Assembly (NCBI GenBank): GCA_030761205.1
Contig: JAULJL010000035.1
Location: forward strand, 13,410,001 to 13,474,000
Length of the DNA: 64,000 bases
Origin: Fremontodendron californicum
Taxonomy: Eukaryota > Streptophyta > Magnoliopsida > Malvales > Malvaceae
Direction: 5' to 3'
Translations under genes and position numbers: made by a program
In this document: piece after piece, positions 35,161-45,417 of the stretch
Layout: every line of letters starts with the position of its first letter
How positions within the stretch are numbered: position 1 is the first letter of the stretch
Notes under the pieces: model-generated
What the model was told of the DNA's origin: nothing
The model's database searches: none
What the model saw: only the letters and a program-made list of their open reading frames with translations

Positions 35161-35175
35161 GCTGCCCCTCTTTGG
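35161..35175 (-). other. Polypurine tract of element A
   Basis: On the minus strand AAAGAGGGGCAGC ends exactly where the 3' LTR begins (TGTAGACACC). The same tract borders the LTR of B at 57274-57288. Confidence 0.75.
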
Positions 35176-35449
35176 CTATTGCTGAGAATCAGGAATCAGG
35201 CAAAGATAAACCGACACTAATTTTGTACTGTCAATGACATCACATGTGAAGGAAAGGGAAAGGGGTTTCTTTTTCATTTTTCATTTTTTTCATTTTCTAT
35301 TTTTTCATTTTTTTCATTTTTTCATTTTTCCTTTTTTCAATTTTTTTTTTAAACAGTAAATTGAAGATTTGTCTTTAAATTGAATTCCCCATCTAATCAA
35401 GGCTCGATTCGTCTTAAGGAAACGAATTCGATTTGCAAGAAAGGAAACG

Positions 35450-36070
35450 ACCTCGACGATGGTCTCGGGGCCTTAACCTGTCTTGTTCTCAGCTGTGTTT
35501 AAAATTCTGGATATCTCCTCCAGAAGCTTCGGCTATCACTACCAAAGTCTTGCTCATTTTTTAAAATGTAAAAATTCTGGGTATCACCTCCAAAAGCTTC
35601 AGCTATCGCCACCAAAGACTTTTTACCTTTTCAAAGGATTTTAAAACTCTGGATATCTCCACCAGTGGCTTCAACTATCACCATCGAAGACTTGTTCATA
35701 GTAATAATAAAAAAAGTACCTCGACGATGATCTCGGGGCTCGAATCGTCTTAAGAAAATGAATTCGATTTGCAAGAAAGGAATTTACCTCGACGATGGTC
35801 TCGGGGCCTTAACCTGTCTTGTTCTCAGCTGTGTTTAAAATTCTGGATATCTCCTCCAGAAGCTTCGGCTATCACTACCAAAGTCTTGCTCATTTTTTAA
35901 AATGTAAAAATTCTGGGTATCACCTCCAGAAGCTTCAGCTATCACCACCAAAGACTTTTAACCTTTTCAAAGGATTTTAAAAACTCTGGATATCTCCACC
36001 AGAGGCTTCAGCTATCACCACCAAAGACTTGTTCATAATAATAAAAGAAGTACCTCGACGATGATCTCGG
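35450..36070 (-). repeat. Two tandem copies of a 336-bp unit in element A
   Basis: CCTCGACGATGGTCTCGGGG begins at 35451 and again at 35787, and the following 270 bp match closely. The units contain the same CTCCACCAGAGGCTTCAGCT-type core as the neighbouring 180-bp array, so both derive from one short ancestral module. Confidence 0.85.
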
Positions 36071-36334
36071 GGCTCGACTCATTTGAGAAGCAAAATGAGT
36101 TCGATTATACCTGACAGCTTTAAGAGATGATGCAAATGCTTCATGATACAAATGCAAACGTCTTTTGTTGATGCAAACGCTTCTTGATGTAGAAGCAAAT
36201 GACTTAGATTGGGGCAAATATCTTTGATGCAAATGTAAATGACTTGATTTGATGCAAATTTTCTTGATGCAGATTCAACTAACTTAGATTGATGCAAATG
36301 CTTCTTGATGTAGATGCACATGTTGAATAAAATT

Positions 36335-37380
36335 CTGGATAACTCCTCCAAAAGAAGATTTCTCATTTTTCAAAATTATAAAACCCTGGATATCTCCACC
36401 AGAGGCTTCAGCTATCACCACCGAAGACTTGTTCACTTTTAAAATTGTAAAATTCTGGATATCCCCACCAGAAGCTTTGGCTATCACCAACAAAGACTTG
36501 CTCATTGTAAAATTCTGGGTAACTCCTTGAGAAGAAGATTTCTCATGTTTCAAAATTATAAAACCCTGGATATCTCCACCAGAGGCTTCAGCTATCACCA
36601 CCGAAGACTTATTCACTTTTAAAACTGCAAAATTCTGGATATCACCACCAGAAGCTTTGGCTATCACCACCAAAGACTTGGTCATTGTAAAATTCTGGGT
36701 AACTCCTTCAGAATAAAATTTCTCATTTTTCAAAATTATAAAACCCTGGATATCTCCACCAGAGGCTTCAGCTATCACCACTGAAGACTTGTTCATTTTT
36801 AAAACTGTAAAATTCTGGATATCCCCACCAGAAGCTTTGGCTATCACCACCAAAGACTTGCTCAATATAAAATTCTAGATAACTCATCAAGAAGAAGATT
36901 TCTCATGTTTCAAAATTATAAAACCCTGGATATCTCCACCAGAGGCTTCAGCTATCACCACCGAAGACTTGTTCATTTTTAAAACTGTAAAATTCTGGAT
37001 ATCCCCACCAGAAGCTTTGGCTATCACCAACAAAGACTTGCTCATTGTAAAATTCTGGGTAACTCCTTGAGAAGAAGATTTCTCATGTTTCAAAATTATA
37101 AAACCCTGGATATCTCCACCAGAGGCTTCAGCTATCACCACCGAAGACTTATTCACTTTTAAAACTGCAAAATTCTGGATATCACCACCAGAAGCTTTGG
37201 CTATCACCACCAAAGACTTGCTCATTGTAAAATTCTGGGTAACTCCTTTAGAATAAAATTTCTCATTTTTCAAAATTATAAAACCCTGGATATCTCCACC
37301 AGAGGCTTCAGCTATCACCACCGAAGACTTGTTCACTTTTAAAACTGCAAAATTCTGGATATCACCACCAGAAGCTTTGA
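36335..37380 (-). repeat. 180-bp satellite-like tandem array in element A
   Basis: Six copies with an exact 180-bp period: CCTGGATATCTCCACCAGAG recurs at 36385, 36565, 36745, 36925, 37105 and 37285, with substitutions but no indels. Each unit is itself a dimer of about 90 bp (GGATATC.CCACCAGA.GCTT twice). Because 180 is divisible by 3 and stops are few, long minus-strand frames appear (36284-36865 and 36887-37336); I regard these as by-products. Tandem arrays in the 3' untranslated region are known for Ogre/Tat elements and can seed genomic satellites. Confidence 0.92.
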
Positions 37381-40229
37381 GAAATGATGCAGATGCACAT
37401 GTCTTTTAACAAGGTGCTCATGCTTCATGGTGCAAATGTAAAATATTTCTTAGTGCAAATGCAAATGGCCTGGATTGATGCCCATGTTTCATGATGCAGA
37501 TGCCCCTACTAATTGTGTTCGTGTAACTGGTTTATGAATGGTGTAACTACAATTACCACACAATAATGAAAATGCAATGATTCTAGAAATGATGCAATTG
37601 CTTGAGATGACACAAATGCGAATTCCATGAAGAATGTAAATGTAAAGGTAAAATGCAGATGCTTATCGAATAATGCCAATGCAAATACCCATGAATGATG
37701 CAAATGCTTGCCGACACTGTGCAGATGCAAAAGCTCGATAAAGAGATGAGTGCTCATGAGTGATGCAAATGCCCCCGGTTGTTTTTCTAGACTTTGGCTT
37801 AGCCTTTCAAATTCATTTTTCCTCTTCAAATCAGAGTATATCTTCAATTCATTTTGGCTATTCTCTTTGCCCCAAAAGTTTTCAAACTTTCATCAATAGA
37901 GATCTGAACTGAGTTCGATTTCTTCTTCTCATATCTGGAAGTCAGGACCTATCCTGGCAGTTCTATACCTTTGGGTTAGAAAAACCCTTGTCTCATGTCA
38001 ACATCAAAAATGGGTATTTCAAAAATATTTTTATTTTCCCTTTTTGAAAAACAATTTTTGCTTATTTAAGGAAAACTTCTAAGCCAAAAATTTTAACTCC
38101 ACAGTGTATGATGTACAAATTTTTTGATGACTGATGATCACTGTTAGAAAATTCCCTAAGTATTAATTTGGGTTTTTCAATTTGAATTGACAAGGCTCGA
38201 TACAACAAGATTTTGGTTTTTTCATTAAAACTTCACAACAAAAATGTATATCCCTTCTAGGCTCACAAATGGAACAGGTTTTATAAATCATGAATTCATT
38301 GAGAACCAAACAAATTCAACATTCTTTTAGTTTCCATATCAAGGCATTTTGACAAGCGTCAAGATTGGCTGAGATGTTTAAACCAGAAAGTTTAATCTTG
38401 GGAACAAAAGTTTCAGTTTTTGAAGACAATCCTCTGAATGAGAACTGACAATTTGGGGGGTTCAGGAATTCCTAGATGTTCCTCGATGACCACTCCTTTA
38501 ATAAGATCTTTTCTTTTGGGGTATCGGCACTATCATAGATGGCATCAAAAATTCCTATTCTACTCTAGACCGCCCGTTTTTTTTGGGTTTTCGCCCTAGA
38601 GTCCCATTCTTTTCAATTTTTCTCTTTTTTTTTTTATGCACTTGAGAATTCTAAATTCTTCCTTAGTGAAATGATAATTCGATGAAATGGGATAAAATCT
38701 GAGGAAAAACCTTTCAGATTAAATATTCATGCTTGATCAAAATGGACTTTTAAAACATATAATGTAGGCCATGGCTCAGGGTTCAGAAAGAAAGGATAAA
38801 TAGGCCCAAAATATGTGTTTGAGGGTAATCAGATCAAGGATCCTTTCTTGAAGAGGATTTTCTTTGAAGCATGTCCCTTTTGGTCTTTTCATTCCTTTTG
38901 ACTTTGCTTTTTTCTTCCTTGTTTTTGGCTTTCATTTGCAATCGCTTTTTCACACACTTTTTTGTTGTTTTTTTTTGTTGTTTTCTTTTGTTTTTCTTGG
39001 CTTTCATCTCTCCATCTCTTCCTTTTTCTTTTTCTTTGACAAAGTGAGTCTGTATTTATTCGGGACTTCATTTTCTTTGTATCTGTCTTTGAGCTAGGAC
39101 TCATTTCTCAATGATCTTTAAAAAGATATTTCCTCGCATTTGCCCCCCCAGTGTAGAGGGTGATCCTTGATCAGGGTTCAAAGAAGAAAGAATTCTTTTG
39201 GCTCAAAAGGGGTGACTATGAATAATTTCTTTTTGTGCGAAAGGGATATGAAAGATGGCCATTTCTCATGTCAAGCACGAATATTTACATTGAAAAGCAA
39301 TCCCCAGGGGAAATAGATATTCAAAATTTTATTTTGCACTTTGGAATCATCCGAATTCTCATATGCATGATATCACAATTTTTCTCTTTTTTTCTTTTTT
39401 CTTTTTTCTTTTTTTTTCTTTTTTCGTCGCATGCCCCAATGATTCATGCGTTTAGTCCATCCTTATTCACCATGTATCCATCATTTCCACATATGATGCC
39501 CCAATTTGATTAATCAATGAGAATTTGTATCAACGAGGAACATAGCAAGTCGAGGTCTATACGGAAAAGGATGAATTTCAAATCTGAGTTCTTTGAAGAG
39601 ATAAGGAAAATATGACTCAAAAATGGGTTTTCTCTGAGACAAGGGATAATCTAGTTTAATCATTGTGCCCCAGGATGTCAATCATGAAGTGATGTTTGGG
39701 CAATTAGTGTTTTGTGGTTATTGGGAAAGGTCATGAATGGTTTTAGCACAATCTTGACACACACCAAATTATCAAAATCTAGACTCTTGAAAGAATGTCT
39801 CATTTGTTTGAATTTCAAGGAATTCGAAAAATTTCAAAAAGTTCATTCCTTTGTTCATAGCCTAGACTAGGATTTACATCCTTGCTTATTCTGCAATGAC
39901 AATACTTCTATGAAGTCAAATCATTCATATCCCTTGAAGCATTAGGTCTTTCAAGTGCTCTTGGTTTAAGAGATTTAGGCTTAGGAAAACCTAAAAAGAA
40001 TGGAGAAGGTATTGGGTCATTTGTAACACTGATCATCAATCTTCTTGAGACTATCCATCACTAAAAATTCCTTAATGCTTGTTTTTGCAAATTCAAGTTA
40101 TTGTTGAAACACAATAAACACAAAGCATTTAAAATTCAAAATTCATTTAATTCATGTAGATGTTAACATGAGACAAGTGCTTTCATCATCACCGTGTATA
40201 GAACTACATGTGTCAAAAACCTAATATGA
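37381..40229 (-). other. Element A region downstream of gag; where pol would be expected
   Basis: Contains GATGCAAATGC-type short repeats (37380-37770) and T-rich tracts (38570-38640, 38930-39070, 39370-39430). No protease, reverse transcriptase, RNase H or integrase motif was seen in any frame; open frames here are low-complexity. It confirms that A is not autonomous. Confidence 0.7.
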
Positions 40230-41687
40230 TCATGCACAATGTTTCTTATGACACTTGGCTTCCCCATCTTCAAAACTTATCGAACCAGCCTTGATGAGAT
40301 CTCTGACCTTGTACTTCAAAGCGGGGCAGTTCTCTGTTGAGTGACCTTGATTGCCAGAATGGTACCCACAACACTCATTAGCATCATACCAGCTCGGATA
40401 AGGGGGCTTCAGAGGCGCTATTTGCATGGGTGTCACAAGGTGATTCTGGATGAGTTGAGGTAGTATCTCACTGTATGTCATAGGAATCAGGTCAACCGGA
40501 TTTCTTTTTCGCTTTTTATGCCCCTTTCGATTATCCCCAAGGGTGTTCGATTGATAGACAGATGTAAATTCTGGTGTAGTTGCAGTCATTGGTTGGTAGG
40601 GATAAAAACCATGAGAGACGTTATTCAGGGTAGAGTAAATTGGCTGATATGAGGAGAAATGGGGAGGTGGGGCAAAGTCTTCCACGACTTGGGTATCTTC
40701 ATTTTTCTTTTCAGATGCCCCCTTGTTCTTGGTATTGGATGTTCTTTCTCCTTCAATTTTCCCATCCTTGATAGCATTCTCAATCATCTCCCCTGAAATT
40801 ACCATGTTTGAAAAATTATTTGTGATGTTGCCAACAAGTATATCATAGTACGGGGCCTGCAGTGTATTCACAAAAAGGACAGTGGTTTCCTTCTGAGTTA
40901 AGGGCGGTTGTACTTGGACGGCCAGGCTCATCCACCGTTGCACATATTCTTTGAAGCTCTCAATAGCTCTTTTCTTCATATTTTTCAAGGTGAGACGGTC
41001 AGGCGCCGTGTCAGTCATATGCTTGTACTGGTTTAGAAAAACCCTAGCCAGGTCATTCCAAGAGTGAATCTGATCCTTGCTCAACTGACTATACCATCTA
41101 ATTGCGGATCCGCTGAAGCTATCTTGAAAGCAGTGAATCAAAAGCTTATCATTATCTATATGACTTGTCATCTTCCGGCAGAACATAGTGATGTGGGCTG
41201 ATGGATCAGTCGTCCCGTCATATTTCACAAAGTCAGGGATCTTGAACTTAGGAGGAATGACTAAATCGAAGACCAAGCATCGTTCTTTCGCCTCCACACT
41301 CCCTAATACGTCTGCATTTTCTACTGCCCGGAGCCTTTCATCTAACAACTGATATTTCCCTTGGGAATCTGCCAACTCAACCTCATTTACTGCAACCCTT
41401 TTCAACTTTTCCTGTTCAGCTGGATCATCTGAGTTTAGGATATTGACGGGGTTAACAGTGTTCTGGGCATCACTTATTGCGACCTCATCTTGGCCCTTTT
41501 GTACCTCTAACCCTTCTCCGGCGACAAAGTTTTCGGTGTATCCTTTTCCCTTGATTACAGCAGACATTAGCTCCATCAGTTTAGTCATCTGATCCTTAGA
41601 TTCTGCTTGAGATTTTGCTAGCTGTTCTCGCAATTCTCTCTGTTCCCTTTCCATTTTTTCCATTCGGGCAACTTGTTCATCCTCCAT
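40230..41687 (-). CDS. gag: Gag polyprotein of Ogre/Tat-like element A
   Basis: Intact 485-codon frame. The N-terminus (MEDEQVARMEKMEREQREL) is a charged coiled coil to about residue 50. The retrotransposon gag core follows at about 150-330: FKIPDFVKYDGTTDPSAHIT, then IRWYSQL, FLNQYKH and ESFKEYVQRW motifs. A basic stretch (KGHKKRKRN) and a C-terminal Cys/His cluster (CCGYHSGNQGHSTENC) come last. Gag forms the particle that packages retroelement RNA. The frame ends in its own stop and is not fused to pol, unlike autonomous Ogre elements. Lack of decay agrees with the recent insertion; it could act in trans for related elements. Confidence 0.9.
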   Translation of the reverse strand: MEDEQVARMEKMEREQRELREQLAKSQAESKDQMTKLMELMSAVIKGKGYTENFVAGEGLEVQKGQDEVAISDAQNTVNPVNILNSDDPAEQEKLKRVAVNEVELADSQGKYQLLDERLRAVENADVLGSVEAKERCLVFDLVIPPKFKIPDFVKYDGTTDPSAHITMFCRKMTSHIDNDKLLIHCFQDSFSGSAIRWYSQLSKDQIHSWNDLARVFLNQYKHMTDTAPDRLTLKNMKKRAIESFKEYVQRWMSLAVQVQPPLTQKETTVLFVNTLQAPYYDILVGNITNNFSNMVISGEMIENAIKDGKIEGERTSNTKNKGASEKKNEDTQVVEDFAPPPHFSSYQPIYSTLNNVSHGFYPYQPMTATTPEFTSVYQSNTLGDNRKGHKKRKRNPVDLIPMTYSEILPQLIQNHLVTPMQIAPLKPPYPSWYDANECCGYHSGNQGHSTENCPALKYKVRDLIKAGSISFEDGEAKCHKKHCA

Positions 41688-41939
41688 AGCACCAACCTGT
41701 ATTAAAAGTGTACTCAGTACTTCTTCTGATTTGAAATGGAAATTATTTCAAAGACTCCTAAAGCCAAGCCAACTTCTATTTTATTTCCCCCAAATGTATG
41801 TCATGATGAATGAGCCATGAATGCAATTTGATGCATGTGAAGCCTAAACAATATGATGTATGGATATGTACAATGGAAACATGCTGACCATATATGTAAT
41901 AAATGCAATCACAATGCCCACATGTTGCAAACAAAGAAT

Positions 41940-42895
41940 AAACAAATCAACACATGGATATATGCAATGACTGATCATGTGCATTTTAGCATATTTCCCA
42001 ATGAATGATCATATATCCTATGAATGCAACACGGTGTCAATTATGATACATGCAAACAATGAATGATTGATATAGAGTATATACAAAGAAAATCATGCTA
42101 ACCATGTGTGTCATGAATGCGACCTAATGCTAACATGATGTATGTAATAAGCAAATTAATGCATGAACATATACAAAGAAATTATGCTGACTATGTTTGT
42201 TATGAATGCAACCCAAAGTCAACATGATGCATGTAAAGAATAAGCAGATCAATGCATGGATATATACAATGAATGACCATGTATGTTCCAAATGTATTTC
42301 CCAATGAATGATCATATACACTATGAATGCCACACAATGTCAATTATGATGCATGTGAAGAATAAATGACTGACACAGAGTATATACAAAGAAGGTCATG
42401 CTGACCGTGTATGTCATGAATGCAACCTGATGCCAATATGACAAATTAATGCATGAGCCTATCATGATGACTGTGTATGCCATGAATGCAACCTGATGCC
42501 AACATGATGCATGTAAAAAAATAAGCAAATTAATGCATGGATATATACAATGAATGACCATGTATGTTCCAAATGCATTTCCCAATGAATGATCATATAC
42601 ACTATGAATGCCACACAATGTCAATTATGATGCATGTGAAGAATAAATGACTGACACAGAGTATATACAAAGAAAATCATGCTGACCGTGTATGTTACGA
42701 TTGCAACCTGATGCAAATATGACAAATTAATGCATGAGCATATCATGATGACTGTGTATGTCATGAATGCACCCTGATGCCAACATGATGCATGTAAAAA
42801 AATAAGCAAATTAATGCATGGATATATACAGAAAAATCATGCTGATTATGAATGCATGAATGCAACCTGACAAATAATTGATGGGATGCAAAATG
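41940..42895 (-). repeat. Tandem repeats (about 281-bp unit) between the two gag genes
   Basis: GAATGACCATGTATGTTCCAA occurs at 42271 and 42552, with matching flanks (CCCAATGAATGATCATATAC, TGCATGTGAAGAATAAATGA, AATATGACAAATTAATGCAT). Partial copies extend to 41940 and 42895 and reappear at 44150-44480. Open frames inside are repeat artefacts. Confidence 0.8.
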
Positions 42896-43171
42896 CAAAG
42901 GGGAAGATATCACGGAGGAAATAAGAATCGGAGGAACTTAATCATCAACATCTTATAAATTTGAAGCATACTCAATTCATTCCCATATCAATGTTCACAA
43001 TGGTATAAACCATGTTTTACAAAATTTGAGCAGTAGTTAAAACTGTCTTTACAAGCACTTTATTCTTCCTAGCATCCTAAGGCTATAAGAGCCGGCTACT
43101 GAAAAAGTGAAATCCTATTACATCATATAAGACCGAAGTATTTCCACCTCAATGCTGTAAATCTCCCAATC

Positions 43172-44122
43172 CTAATGGCGTTTTCCCAGTTCTTTATCAA
43201 TCAGTGTCGTTGGATCCAACCACTTGGCATCTATGAGAGCTTGCACTTTCCTTTTGACTGCTATACAATCTTCGATGCTATGGCCAACAATTCCACAGTG
43301 ATAATCACATCTTTCATTTGGATTATACCACATTGGATATGGTGGTAACAGGGGTTTCAATGGGACACAGGCAACCATGTGATTTTGGATCAATATAGGG
43401 AGGAGCTCTTGGTAGCTGATTGGAATGGGATCAAAATGCATTTGGGTCTTATTCTGGGATCGTTTCTTAGTCACATATGGCCTAGGAGTTGGGGCACTTG
43501 GTGGTGACACTAAGGTTCGAACCGGAGTGTTTACATGGGGATGTGGCGGAACAGCATGGTAAGGGTATGGATTTGGACACGGGGCCTTTGGATGTTGTAC
43601 ATAGCTCGAGGTTTCTATCCCAGGTACTGGATAAGGTGATTGATGAGGGAACTAGTATGAACTGGTAGTTGGTAACGATAGAGTGGGATTCAGGAATCCC
43701 GTAGTGGTCGTCCCAATGGACGATTGGACCATAGTAGGGTGGGGGTACTGGTTTGGACCTAGAACAGTTTGCAGGTATGGTACAGGATTCGAGGTTTCTG
43801 TCTTTGGTATCAGGCTTTCAGGTTTAATTATTTTCATGATTTTGTCCACAATTTCATCAGGATTGCAACCTTTGTGGCATTGACAAGTGCAGGATCCAGC
43901 AAGGATTGTATGTTCTGGACCTAATGGTTTTGGTTGATCCGAAGATGATGCGAAGCCCTGAGAAAGTTCACCTTTACTGTTACCCATATCCTCAACCATT
44001 TTCAGCAATTTGGCAAGTTGTTCCTTCACCTCTCGGATTTCATGTCCATATTCATCTTGATTGCGTTCCAAAGCACCCAATCGTTCCTCCGATTCATTCC
44101 TCATATCTCGAACCCCTTTCAT
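43172..44122 (-). pseudogene. Second, upstream gag-like gene of element A, internally deleted
   Basis: The minus strand starts MKGVRDMRNESEERLGALER, a coiled coil like that of gag, and runs to a stop at 43652. A second frame, 43510-43172, ends with PYPMWYNPNERCDYHCGIVG and HSIEDCIAVKRKVQALIDA. That C-terminus is a clear paralogue of the intact gag end (PPYPSWYDANECCGYHSGNQ, ENCPALKYKVRDLI). The central capsid core present in the intact gag is missing. So A carries two related gag genes in tandem, the 5' one reduced to its ends. Confidence 0.75.
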
Positions 44123-44129
44123 GCAAATG

Positions 44130-45417
44130 AAAATGTCATGAGATTAAGATTATGAATGTACATGCTCTATTCCTATGTGCATGAATAAACTGATGATTAA
44201 TGCATAAACATATACAGAGAAATTATGATGACTATGTATGCTATGGATGCAATCTAATGCCAGGTATATACAGATAATGACTATGCATGTCATAAACGTG
44301 TCCTACAATGAATGACCATGCATGCTATGATGTCAAAATGATACATGCTAAGAATAAATGAATTAATACAAAGGTAGGTACAAAGAATGACCATGTATAT
44401 CACAAATGTATTCTACAATGAATAATCATGCATGTTATGACTGTAACACGATGTCAAAATGACACAAATAAATTAACCAATGATTACACGAAATTGGTGG
44501 GACCTAAATCTTGATTATTCAAAAATCTCATTATGCAAGATTTGCCTCCTAATTTATGATTTTTTTTTTAACATGCTTTTTTTGTGTGTTTTTTTTGTGT
44601 TTTTTTTTTATTTATTTATGAAAAACCAATCACATTATTTTTAAAAGAATTTCAGGGTGGATCCCACTATGGTACCATATGAAAATGTTCATGTGACACT
44701 ACCGTTTTTACGAAATCATCAAATGAAATTACCAACTGTTTATTGCAAAGAATGAGATCAATAACACAACCAAAAATGTACATGCTCTATTCACACATGT
44801 ATGAAATGTGCAACATGCAAAATGCTTGAAAAAAGATTTTTTTTTTTAAAAACAGCTAATGAACATCTGCCCCAGCAATATCTGCTTATTTAGGCATCAC
44901 GATGCCTTCGAGGCGGAGTATCAAATTTATTACGGGCGATGTACGTACATCGTTGCCCGATCTACCACACTTATTCGGAGTGTAAAACATGTAACAAAAA
45001 GTTTAGAAATGTCCCTCCATGTGTTCCTATTTTTGGTATATCTAACGGAAATTCGGGATGGCTTCGCCTAGGTTCACTATATGAGGGTGAATCGGTTCTA
45101 AGGCCCCGAATTGTTCCTCACTGTCGCCGGTGAAGGCTAGTAAGGCACCCCGATAAAAGCGGGTTCAATTCGTTAGAGTATATTTTCCTATGCCCGTACG
45201 GAGGATTATCACGAAGGCATTAGGTACTTTATACTCCGAAAGTGTTTCACTAGCCCATACGGAGGACCATCACGAAGGCATAGTTACTTTACTCCCACTT
45301 AAAAGGACGGAACCCGGGTATAGGATTCATGTTATGCAAATGCACGTGTAGTGTGTGTGGAGGAATAATAAACCTTTCACCACTTATTCTACAAACCTTA
45401 TTCTAAATGTCCTAACA
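44130..45417 (-). other. Structured leader of element A, conserved with element D
   Basis: 44855-45415 matches the reverse complement of 63340-63905 in element D. It contains the perfect palindrome CGATGTACGTACATCG (44937-44952) inside a GGGC...GCCC stem, a GCATCACGATGCCTT hairpin (about 44893), and two copies of GTACGGAGGATTATCACGAA / ATACGGAGGACCATCACGAA with GGCAT (45198 and 45257). No conserved protein frame. It may hold dimerisation, packaging or translation signals. Confidence 0.6.

Noticed and set aside
38864..39104. Phe/Ser-rich frame and its Lys-rich antisense frame
   Set aside because: Pure T-rich composition effect.
42130..42809. Three similar short minus-strand frames
   Set aside because: Artefacts of the 281-bp tandem repeats.
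43683..44130. Plus-strand frames opposite the reduced gag
   Set aside because: Antisense shadows of the gag-like ORF.
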